A stretch of 64,000 nucleotides of DNA, taken from the NCBI GenBank assembly GCA_020634215.1, contig JACKCD010000030.1, positions 1-64,000 on the forward strand. Direction: 5' to 3'. This document shows, piece by piece, positions 7,904-15,823 of this stretch. Each line of letters begins with the position of its first letter. Within the stretch, counting starts at the first letter, position 1. The notes beneath the pieces are model-generated. The model did not search any database and was not told the DNA's origin. It saw only the letters and a list, made by a program, of their open reading frames with translations. Source of the stretch: Ardenticatenaceae bacterium (GTDB taxonomy: Bacteria > Chloroflexota > Anaerolineae > Promineifilales > Promineifilaceae). Position numbers and translations under genes: made by a program.

Positions 7904-9745
7904 ATGGCTAAGAAAAAGCGTGCCAGTCTGCAAGATATTATTCATAAACGACAGCAAAGGGAGTTTGTTGGGCGCTCTGAACAACTCGATCGATTCCGAG
8001 CCAATTTGCATAGAAGCTGGGATGATGATCAACGATTGTTTTTGTTTAACGTTTATGGACAGGGTGGTGTAGGAAAAAGCACTCTCTTAGAACGTTTTCG
8101 ACAAATCGCCAATGATGCTGGGGCAATATCTGCTCTTGTAGATGAGCAAGAAATGGATGTACCGGCGGTTATGGCAAGCTTTGCCGAACAATTTAAAAAG
8201 CAAGGTTATGAACTCAAGCAGTTTGAGGCTCGATACAGAATATATCGACAAAAACGAGAAGAATTAGAAGCAGACCCTGAAGCACCGCCAGGGTTAGCAG
8301 GTTTTGCTGCTAGAGTTCTTACTAGGGCAACGGCTCATGTAGTTAGACATACTGTGCCAGGTTCTGGTGTGGTATTAGGCTTGGTAAATGAAGATGAGTT
8401 GGCTGCACAAGCAGAAGCCTGGGTTGAGTTTGTTCGACGCCGACTAGCAAATAATAAAGATGAAGTTCAGCTCTTGCTCAAGCCAAATGAGATACTAACG
8501 CCCGTTTTTCTGAATGAGCTAAATGAGATTAACGATGAAGTGACGCTTGTTCTTATTTTCGATACATATGAACGTACTAGCGATTATCTTGATGCTTGGT
8601 TACGGAATGTTCTTAACGGTCGTTACGGTGAGGTGCCTCTAAATATACTTGTTATTATTGGGGGACGAGATGCTTTAGATCGAGATTTGTGGATCCCGTT
8701 CACTGGTATAATGGCTTCATTATCTTTGGAGCCGTTCACGGAAGATGAAGCACGAGATTATTTAGAACGCAAAGGTGTTCATGATGAGCAGGTCATTGAT
8801 ATCATATTAAGTCTATCAGATCGGTTGCCTTTGTTGGTAGCTATGTTAGCAGCGGAGAGTCCAGATGATCCAACACAGATAGGTGATGCAAGTGGAACAG
8901 CTATTGATCGTTTTTTGAAGTGGGTAGATGATCCTTTGCGTCGTAGAATTGCGCTTGATGCTGCCTTACCACATTATTTGAATTATGATGTTTTTGCTGT
9001 ATTAGTTCCACAAGAGACAGAATTTCATTTTAATTGGCTGAAGAAGACGCCTTTTGTTAAAGAGAAATCTGAGGGTTGGGTTTATCATGAGATCGTACGT
9101 ACCCAAATGTTACGCTATAAACAGCGTAATTCTCCTCAAGAATGGGAAGAATTGCATGAAAAATTAGCCGAGTACTTTCGCGACAAACGAGATGCTATGC
9201 AACTTACTAGAGATGAGGGAATCATTCGCGATACTTGGCGGCGGTCGGAATCAGAATTTATTTATCATACTGCTTGTATTGCTCCATATGTTGGTTTCGA
9301 TGCTCTTCTAAGTCATTTAATAGCAATACTAGGAGCAGGCAGGGCGACCCAAGCTTTTTATCTATACTGTAGTGAACTAATACTGCAAGCTGCAAAAGAG
9401 ACTAGTAGTGAAGGGCTAGAATTATGGGGAAATCGACTAGTAAAAGGAATTGTGGCTTATAACAGTAGAAATTATCCTGCTTCTATTGAACTCTTTACAG
9501 AGCTTGTTAGCTATTTTAGAAAAGATTCAAATTCAAAGGCTTGTGCTCTTAGGTGGAGAGGACAAGTATACAGATTAGTAAAAAACTATAAAAGTGCATT
9601 AGATGACTTAGAAGAAGCAGCCTCATTGCTTCCTCTTGATATTAGAATCCTCATTATAGGGTTTGTTGTATATGATCTAGGCATTACGAATATGCGGCAA
9701 GTTATTGGCACTCATGTTATAGAATTAAGTGAGGCAAAACTATAA
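7904..9745 (+). CDS. STAND/NB-ARC-like P-loop ATPase with start of a TPR region
   Basis: The 613-residue protein has Walker A GQGGVGKST (residues 52-60), a Walker B-like LVLIFDTYE near 213-221 and ILVIIGGRD near 247. EPFTEDEARDYL, typical of NACHT/NB-ARC-type ATPases, follows near 275. The last 100 residues look like TPR helices (YPASIELFTELVSYFRKD, YKSALDDLEEAASLLP). Such proteins are signal-sensing switches, many in bacterial defence or signalling; the sensed ligand is unknown. The gene is clearly more AT-rich than its neighbours and contains no exact AACGGCCGTT, which suggests recent acquisition. TPR homology continues out of frame beyond the stop, so this protein is probably C-terminally truncated. 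Confidence 0.75.
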   Translation: MAKKKRASLQDIIHKRQQREFVGRSEQLDRFRANLHRSWDDDQRLFLFNVYGQGGVGKSTLLERFRQIANDAGAISALVDEQEMDVPAVMASFAEQFKKQGYELKQFEARYRIYRQKREELEADPEAPPGLAGFAARVLTRATAHVVRHTVPGSGVVLGLVNEDELAAQAEAWVEFVRRRLANNKDEVQLLLKPNEILTPVFLNELNEINDEVTLVLIFDTYERTSDYLDAWLRNVLNGRYGEVPLNILVIIGGRDALDRDLWIPFTGIMASLSLEPFTEDEARDYLERKGVHDEQVIDIILSLSDRLPLLVAMLAAESPDDPTQIGDASGTAIDRFLKWVDDPLRRRIALDAALPHYLNYDVFAVLVPQETEFHFNWLKKTPFVKEKSEGWVYHEIVRTQMLRYKQRNSPQEWEELHEKLAEYFRDKRDAMQLTRDEGIIRDTWRRSESEFIYHTACIAPYVGFDALLSHLIAILGAGRATQAFYLYCSELILQAAKETSSEGLELWGNRLVKGIVAYNSRNYPASIELFTELVSYFRKDSNSKACALRWRGQVYRLVKNYKSALDDLEEAASLLPLDIRILIIGFVVYDLGITNMRQVIGTHVIELSEAKL

Positions 9746-10689
9746 TGCAGGTTGGATATATTTTCGTTTCGTGGTATTGTTTTGCGCTTGTTGTAGATTT
9801 AGCAGCAATTTTGGATTTCAAACGCAGCCATAGCTATTAATCCAAACTTAGAGGAGGTATGCCAATCGTGGCGAAACACATCGTTTAATGGATAACTTCT
9901 TTGATCAGGCCTTGAAGGATTTAATCGCTTGCTATTGTTCTATACAGTTTTGTATGGGTGTTAGTGCAACGAGGGATCGTCAACCGTTTTTTGGGAAGAT
10001 ATGCGTTAGCGATCTGTACCCTGGAGGAAGTTATTCATATAGATCCTGCTTTTCGGCGTACTCGTGATGAACGAGCCATACGCCAGCAGATGGAATTTCC
10101 AAAAGCACCAGACTTGAATTGATTCTAGATGTAAAACCAATGTACCCTTGGGCTTCTTTAATGCACGGGGTCTTTGTCGACAGAGCTAGGGAGCCTTGAG
10201 GCTTCTTGCGATTTTGAACATGCTATCGAAATTGCTCCTGAAGATTGGTCAGTACATATAAGCCGAGGAAAGCTGCTTCGTTTGCAAAAGTCATTTAGTG
10301 CTGCGTTGAGTGATTTTGCCAGGGCGGTTGAGCTAGAGATATTGAGGGACGGGCGCAGTATGAACTGGAGAGTTGTTACTAACTTTAAATTCTGGGCAAA
10401 GTGAAGAAGCGTGAAAGTATTATTTATTATGGGCAATTGAAAAGGCAGAAGTGCTTATTGATCAGCAACCCTATGTACGCAATGCCTTTTAATCTTGCGC
10501 TGTATAATTTGTTGATAGACGAAAACAAAAGGAAGTCATTGTATATTGCAACATTACAAAAGAGCCGCTTTAGATCGAGTTAATGATGCTTTCCATGATC
10601 TAGAGGAATTAACGAGAATTTTTGAAAGTCATGAGCAAGTTAAAGAAATGCATCAATTGTTACAAAAATATTTGGAAGAGTATCTTTGA
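9746..10689 (+). pseudogene. Decayed TPR tail of the STAND ATPase
   Basis: After the stop at 9745, TPR-like peptides continue in changing frames. These include RGETHRLMDNFFDQALKDL (about 9868-9925), GRYALAICTLEEVIHIDPAF (about 9995-10055), a clean TPR stretch APEDWSVHISRGKLLRLQKS near 10230, then FSAALSDFARAVELE. FNLALYNLLIDEN follows near 10495 and VKEMHQLLQKYLEEYL ends at TGA 10689. The periodicity suggests the complete protein would have carried several more TPR units for ligand or partner binding. Frame changes occur every 100-250 bases. Confidence 0.65.
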
Positions 10690-10820
10690 TCGTTTTCATG
10701 GGTTTAGCAAACTTTTTTCACCTAAATGTTTTAGAGAACAGAGAGGATGGTGTCGGCAAAAACAAAGGTTTTTGACCCACCCCCATGCGCAAAACCCACC
10801 AACCACCGTCCCCGACATGT

Positions 10821-12121
10821 CTATACGCCCGTGTGATTAATTTTCACCTGCACAATTTGCCCTTCGTCACGCGCGGTCGTCAAAAAGACCAGCTTGTTTT
10901 GCGGGTTGCGGCTGCGCCAGCGGCCACGTTGCTGTTCTCTTCCACCAGCAGCACCTCCACCGTTTGCCCCAGATATTGACGCATCTTTTTCTTCCGAAAT
11001 CTCCTTTGCAGTGTTCAATTAGGTGAAAGCGGCGGCGCTTTTCTTCATCCGGCACGTCATCATCATGTGGCGGGCACTCAATCGTCCTGGGGCGCGGGCT
11101 GTAGCGGGCTATTAGGTGAATTTTATCTAGCTTGAGTTCGGCCAAAACGTCATATAAGTTTTGAAACTGCGCCTCGTTTCGCTGGGAAGCCGACGATGAT
11201 GTCGCAGTGGATGGCGGCATCGGGAATGACAATGTGCACGCGGTGGACAGGCGTGGTATTGCCCTGGTGCAGCTCCCGTTTACGTTTTCTTCTGCGCACT
11301 TCGTTGTTGCCCGCCTGAATGGGAACTTCGATTTGGGGCATCACCTTGGGCAGCGCGGCCACGGCCTGGAGGATGCGGTCGGTCATGTAGTTGGGGTGGC
11401 TGGTGAGGAAGCGAATCCGCTCCAACCCTTCCACGCCGTTGACCACCTGCAGCAGGTCGGCCAAATCAGGACCATCGCCGATGTCGTAGCCGTAACGATC
11501 CACAATTTGCCCCAGCAGCACCACTTCCTTAACTCCCTGCGCCACCAGCGAACGCACCTCGGCCACGATTTCGCCAACGGGGCGCGATAGCTCCTTGCCC
11601 CGCTTTTGCGGGATGATGCAGAAGGTACAGGCGTGGGAACAGCCGTAGACGATGGAGACGGGGGCGGAAACAAGCTGACCCCGTTCGTGGTCGGGCAAAA
11701 TGATTTCGCCATCTTGCCAAGCGTGGCGGGTGGTAGCCGCCTCTTGCTCAAGCTGCGCTACGTCGTCCTGCGTCAGGTGGGAGATGAGCGGCAGGCCGTT
11801 GGTCGAAGGCTCCATAAATACGTCCACAAAGGGGAACTGTTTTTCCAGTGCTTCGTTGCCGCGCACCCCCACCACGCATCCCATGACGGCGATGGTGGTG
11901 TCGGGTTTTTCTTTTTTCAGTGGGCGCAGGGTGTGGAGCATTCCGTAGGCTTTGTCTTCGGACTGCTGGCGCACGGTGCAGGTTTCCAGCACAATCACGT
12001 CTGCGTCTTGGGCTTCGGGGGTGAATTGATACCCCAGTTTTTCTAATTCGGTGGCGACCCGGCGGGCATCGGCGTAGTTCATTTGGCAGCCGGTAATCCA
12101 GAAGTGGTATTTTTTGTTCAT
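10821..12121 (-). pseudogene. miaB: MiaB-type tRNA methylthiotransferase, frameshifted in the C-terminal third
   Basis: The 5' two thirds (12121 down to about 11160) are intact. The UPF0004 domain has three cysteines (TGCQMN, ETCTVR, MGCVVG), and the radical-SAM motif CSHACTFC has spacing C-x3-C-x2-C. Then comes VKEVVLLGQIVDRYGYD. The homology continues through at least two frame changes: FQNLYDVLAELKLDKIHL near 11110-11160, DDVPDEEKRRRFHLIEH near 11020-11070, and a TRAM-like end NPQNKLVF / GQIVQVKINHTGV stopping at 10821. The full span is about 434 codons, the normal MiaB length. MiaB adds a methylthio group to i6A37 of tRNAs. The conserved housekeeping role makes a sequencing or assembly error as likely as true decay. 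NQ in VLLGQIVDRYG replaces the usual QNVNSYG. Confidence 0.85.
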
Positions 12122-12135
12122 AGATTATGGAGATT

Positions 12136-12180
12136 GGAGATTAGAGATTGGAGATTGCCAATCTCCAATCTCTAATCTCC
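12136..12180. repeat. Reiterated-word intergenic hairpin (GGAGATT/AATCTCC)
   Basis: Perfect 22-base arms (12136-12157 and 12159-12180) with a one-base loop, built from the words GGAGATT and AGAGATT. It lies between the methyltransferase stop and the miaB start on the minus strand and overlaps the methyltransferase stop codon. The same word family recurs near 57408, 61320 and 61970. Confidence 0.9.
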
Positions 12181-12978
12181 AACCCCTAATTTTCCTACAA
12201 GAATTGCTTCGGTTAAGCGAAAAGTGATTCTATCTTCGCTAAATTGGGGTGTCAAGAACTCTGAAACGGCCGTTGGTGCTTGCACCAGCATCGCTTTGAG
12301 GCGGGTTTTGTTTTCTGGCGACACCTGCATCCGGTCGGCCCAGGGGCCAAATGTCATCGCTTTGAACGCCGTTTCGCTGTGGTGTAGGGTGAACCCTGCT
12401 TTGCGGAACCCCTCTTCCCATTCGTCCAGGCTGAGGCAGCGGTGGTGGCTGGAGTCGCGCAGCTTTTCAAAGGCGTTGACATAATCGCCCGCCTCGCGCA
12501 ACAGCCGCCCCTTTTTGCCGTGGAGCTTGCTGCTGCCCGGCACCACGTTGTCCACCACGGCCAGCGTGCCGCCAGAGCGCAGCACTCGCGCCGCTTCGGC
12601 CAAAAATTGGGGGATGTTGGGGAAGTGGTGGGGAGCAATGCGGCAGGTGACAAGGTCAAAGCTGGCGTTGTCAAAGGGGAGTGCTTCGGCATCGGCTTCG
12701 CGGAAGCTGACATTGTGGATGGTGCGCTCTTGCGCCAGGTTGGCGGCAACGGTGAGCATTTCGGGGGTAAGGTCGCTGGCGATGACGTGGGCAACGTGGG
12801 GGGCGAAGACAAAGGCGGTGTGGCCGGCCGCCGTGGCAATGTCCAGCACCTGCCAATTTGCCTGGGGCTGCACCAATTCGACTAGCCGAGCGAGGCTGGC
12901 TCCCTTGGCGTGGACTTCGCTGGTGGCGTAGGCGGCGGCGTTGGCTCCGAACTGTTGTTGGACTTGTTGTTTGCTCAT
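12172..12978 (-). CDS. Class I SAM-dependent methyltransferase (UbiE/Methyltransf_11 type)
   Basis: The 268-residue chain shows motif I VLDIATAAGHTAFVFA (residues about 44-59), the acidic end of strand 2 (ASDLTPEM), LPFDNASFDLVTCRIAPHHF near 100, and VLRSGGTLAVVDNVVPGSSK near 133. That is the methyltransferase type 11 pattern. The start was set at the ATG (12978) that gives MSKQQVQQQFGANAAAYA, a common N-terminus of this family. The longer frame upstream runs through a dispersed repeat. The substrate cannot be told; relatives methylate quinones, small metabolites or lipids. It probably forms one minus-strand unit with miaB. Confidence 0.85.
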   Translation of the reverse strand: MSKQQVQQQFGANAAAYATSEVHAKGASLARLVELVQPQANWQVLDIATAAGHTAFVFAPHVAHVIASDLTPEMLTVAANLAQERTIHNVSFREADAEALPFDNASFDLVTCRIAPHHFPNIPQFLAEAARVLRSGGTLAVVDNVVPGSSKLHGKKGRLLREAGDYVNAFEKLRDSSHHRCLSLDEWEEGFRKAGFTLHHSETAFKAMTFGPWADRMQVSPENKTRLKAMLVQAPTAVSEFLTPQFSEDRITFRLTEAILVGKLGVGD

Positions 12979-13000
12979 TTTGTATCTATTGCGATGTCGT

Positions 13001-13061
13001 ACCCGCGAAAGCGGGTATCCATCTTCAGCACGGGTTTTGGATTCCCGCGTTTGCGGGAATG
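13001..13061. repeat. GCGAAAGCGGG-type intergenic hairpins
   Basis: Two hairpins, TACCCGCGAAAGCGGGTA (13001-13018) and ATTCCCGCGTTTGCGGGAAT (13042-13061), lie upstream of the methyltransferase. CCCGCGAAAGCGGG-type palindromes are widespread dispersed intergenic repeats in many bacteria. Here the pair is in opposite orientation, like the ends of a small non-autonomous element. Confidence 0.7.
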
Positions 13062-13149
13062 ACACTTTCTTTCTAGTATGTGATCAACAAGAAAGTTGTC
13101 GTATGTTGTGGAGGAGGACGGACGACCGATGACGGACGGCTGACCACCC

Positions 13150-13183
13150 AAAAGTTCCACTTCTCCAAAGAAGTTGAACTTTT
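13150..13183 (-). terminator. Possible terminator hairpin after the propeller operon
   Basis: AAAAGTTC (13150-13157) pairs with GAACTTTT (13176-13183), and the inner arms ACTTCT/AGAAGT extend the stem. It lies just past the stop of the minus-strand gene ending at 13193. A clean T-run is lacking, so the function is tentative. Confidence 0.4.
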
Positions 13184-13192
13184 CCCTTTACA

Positions 13193-15781
13193 TTATTTGT
13201 TGACCCAGGCGATGGCGGCGCAGTCGTGGCTGGGGGCAGGGATGATTTGGGTGTAGTTGTGATCAACGGCCGTTAATCCCACCATCTGCCCATTTACCAC
13301 ATAGGCCAACCATTCCCCGTCGGCCGTCCAATCATAGGTGAAGGCGGGGGCAAATTGGGGGAAGGCCATGACATAGCGGCGCGTTTCGCCTGTTGCCAAA
13401 TTATACAACAAGATTGTTTGACCGTCGGTACTGTTTTGCCAGTCAACCCCTTGCAGCAGCAGCCAACGGCCGTTTGGCGATATACCGATGGAAGCACCAA
13501 AACCTATGCCAAGCGTGAGCAGTGGTTGAACCTCGCCCGTTGACTGCTCATATGACCAAACATGTGCTTCCTGGGTAAGGGTGTCAACCCCGACAACCAG
13601 GAGCAGATCGGGGTTGGTGGGATGGGGCAAGACGTAGCGCAGGTGAGTTTGGGGGGCGGGGCCACGATTGGGTGGGGTAGCTGTAAATGTCTCGGCAGCA
13701 ATCAGTGTTTGCACGGTTGGGTCGTCGCGGGTGGCAATCACGATGTTACGATGAGGACCGTCGGGAGCGGCTGGGTCAAGGCGGATAAAGCCAAAGGTGT
13801 TGTTGTCTAGCCAAAACGGGGCCACGCCGTTGCCCAAGTTGGTAACTGTTTGGCCGTTGGCATCGCCTAACGAAAGGGGAGCCGCGCTATTGACTATTGC
13901 GCTGTCGTCATAGAGGTTGATGCGGTTGGGAAAGTGGAGTTCAGCAAATTGCAGGGCGTCTTGCTGCACAAACAGGGCGTGCTGTCCATCGGGCGACCAC
14001 ACAGGCTGGCCGGGGAGCATCTGCGGGGTGCAGCGGTTGGCGCAGTTTTGGGGCAGGGCAACAAAATCGGCACGTTCGTTTTCAGGGTCGAATTGAAAGG
14101 CGAGCAGGGTTTGGCCGGTGGGGTCGGTTTGGCCGAAGGTGATGAGCGGGTTGTCGGGGTTGGCGTAGAGGGTGGATAAACGGCCGTTTTGCCACACCAT
14201 CGTCATGGGAGCATTGGCTGCAAAATCAAATTGCTGTAACAATACCCCGTCGCTGCTTGGAAGCGGCATCATGAGCGTATAGTTTTCCCATTCTTCGATC
14301 ACCGACCATGTTTCGGCGGCAAAATCATATTGCTGCATGGAAATATGCTGCGTGCTGTCTTGCTGTAAGGCAACACACATCGTCGTGAGCGTTTGTTCGG
14401 GCAGCGGAATGGGGGGCGGGACAGCGGCGACGAGTGATTGTGTGTAGGCAAACTGTGACCAAAGCCTATCCAGGATATTGGCGCGGCTACCGCCGTCAAA
14501 TAGATCCGTGGAAGGGATCGTGCTGTATAGCCAACTGATGAGGCTACGGTTGCCGGACAAGGCTTGCAGAAGCTGTTGGGGGGATTTTTCCGGGGTGTTG
14601 AAAAGGATAAATTCGATAAACGGGTAGATATATTTTTTGTCTACTCTGGGCGTTTGGATTTCAAAGGTGGCGTTGCGCCAGTAGGGGGTGAAGTGGGCAA
14701 TGGTAACGGCTTCATCAACGATGAATTGGTAATCGGCTTGGGTGACGGGCCAGGGGCGCAGCCCAAGCTGGTGGAGTTGGTGGGTGATGATGGCTTCGGC
14801 AAAGGCCTGGCCGTCGCAGCATTGCCAGTTGGCTTGGTAGAGGAGAACGGCCGTTAATATCTGCCCCGCATATCCATCGCGCAAAATTTGATAGCCAACG
14901 GTGTCAACAGGTACGCCGACAAGCGTGGGAGCTGGCAGCTCAATTTGCCAATGATTGCCATCGGCCTCTAGCTGTGTTAGCTGCTGAGTGGCGGCCAGCG
15001 TGTTGGGGTCGTCGCTTAACTTTAGCTCAATATGCAGGGGAACGCCGGAGAGACAGGTGAAGGCATCAAGCTGACTGCACGCCTCTTGCAAAATGGTGTT
15101 TAAATCTTCGGCCAGCCGTTGGGCAATGGCTTCGTCCCGCTGGGGATAGGTGATGGTCAGCAGGTCGCTGTCGGCGGTGTGCCAGTCGCCCCAAAATTCG
15201 GGCTGAGGAGGAGCGAGCAGCCAGCGGCTGGTGCCCAGACGGTAAACGGCCGTTTGCGCCAGTAGCACCGTTCCCTCCGTCTTGTTTACCGACAAATACG
15301 GCTGCATGATGGTGATTTCCGCTTCGGTGAGGTCGGGCGAGAGGGTGATCCGGGCGGCATCAGAGGGGATTTCGTCGGGGGTGGTGGCGGCATTAACGGC
15401 CGTTTGTGGCGTAAACGGAATCGCTTCCAGGCCAAACGGTGCGCGGTCGAGCAGCATTGCCTGCTTAAACAGTGCCGTTTCTCCGGCCACCCATTGCATA
15501 TCCCGTCCCGAAAGCAGCGACGTAAATAGCTCCTCGTCTTGCTCGCTCGCCGCCCGCAGCATTAGGTTATGGCTCGATAGTACATCAGCTTGTACTGTTT
15601 GCGTTGCCGTCTCAATCCGCTGCTGCACCTGTCGGTATATGACAAAACCGGCTGCCAGCAGCAGAGCTGCCAGCCCCACAAGCAACCACCAGTGCCGCCG
15701 CCGTGCTGGTGGTTCTGGTGGGGCTGGCGGGAGTTCATCCCAAACAATATCTTCTTCGGTTTGCCACTCAAATTTTGCCAT
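13193..15781 (-). CDS. Membrane-anchored propeller-type protein, paralogue C
   Basis: The 862-residue protein begins with FEWQTEEDIVWDE, has one membrane segment (about residues 30-49), and then a long extracytoplasmic part. A conserved membrane-proximal block reads ELFTSLLSGRDMQWV. The C-terminal half carries repeats typical of WD40/TolB-like propellers: PVWSPDGQHALFV, ISPNGRWLLLQG, YDWTADGEWLAYVV. It is one of three tandem paralogues (with 15824-18292 and 19586-22036). It follows paralogue B by 42 bases on the minus strand, so it should be co-transcribed. No enzymatic motif is seen. I infer a sensor or binding role at the cell surface, possibly linked to the kinase encoded upstream. Confidence 0.75.
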   Translation of the reverse strand: MAKFEWQTEEDIVWDELPPAPPEPPARRRHWWLLVGLAALLLAAGFVIYRQVQQRIETATQTVQADVLSSHNLMLRAASEQDEELFTSLLSGRDMQWVAGETALFKQAMLLDRAPFGLEAIPFTPQTAVNAATTPDEIPSDAARITLSPDLTEAEITIMQPYLSVNKTEGTVLLAQTAVYRLGTSRWLLAPPQPEFWGDWHTADSDLLTITYPQRDEAIAQRLAEDLNTILQEACSQLDAFTCLSGVPLHIELKLSDDPNTLAATQQLTQLEADGNHWQIELPAPTLVGVPVDTVGYQILRDGYAGQILTAVLLYQANWQCCDGQAFAEAIITHQLHQLGLRPWPVTQADYQFIVDEAVTIAHFTPYWRNATFEIQTPRVDKKYIYPFIEFILFNTPEKSPQQLLQALSGNRSLISWLYSTIPSTDLFDGGSRANILDRLWSQFAYTQSLVAAVPPPIPLPEQTLTTMCVALQQDSTQHISMQQYDFAAETWSVIEEWENYTLMMPLPSSDGVLLQQFDFAANAPMTMVWQNGRLSTLYANPDNPLITFGQTDPTGQTLLAFQFDPENERADFVALPQNCANRCTPQMLPGQPVWSPDGQHALFVQQDALQFAELHFPNRINLYDDSAIVNSAAPLSLGDANGQTVTNLGNGVAPFWLDNNTFGFIRLDPAAPDGPHRNIVIATRDDPTVQTLIAAETFTATPPNRGPAPQTHLRYVLPHPTNPDLLLVVGVDTLTQEAHVWSYEQSTGEVQPLLTLGIGFGASIGISPNGRWLLLQGVDWQNSTDGQTILLYNLATGETRRYVMAFPQFAPAFTYDWTADGEWLAYVVNGQMVGLTAVDHNYTQIIPAPSHDCAAIAWVNK

Positions 15782-15823
15782 GCCACTAGTATACGGTCTT
15801 TAGACGATACCTAAAATGATGAT

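Noticed and set aside
11207..13076. Plus-strand open frames of 80-147 codons opposite miaB and the methyltransferase
   Set aside because: Shadows of the minus-strand genes; composition is repetitive, there is no ribosome site, and the minus-strand products match known families throughout.
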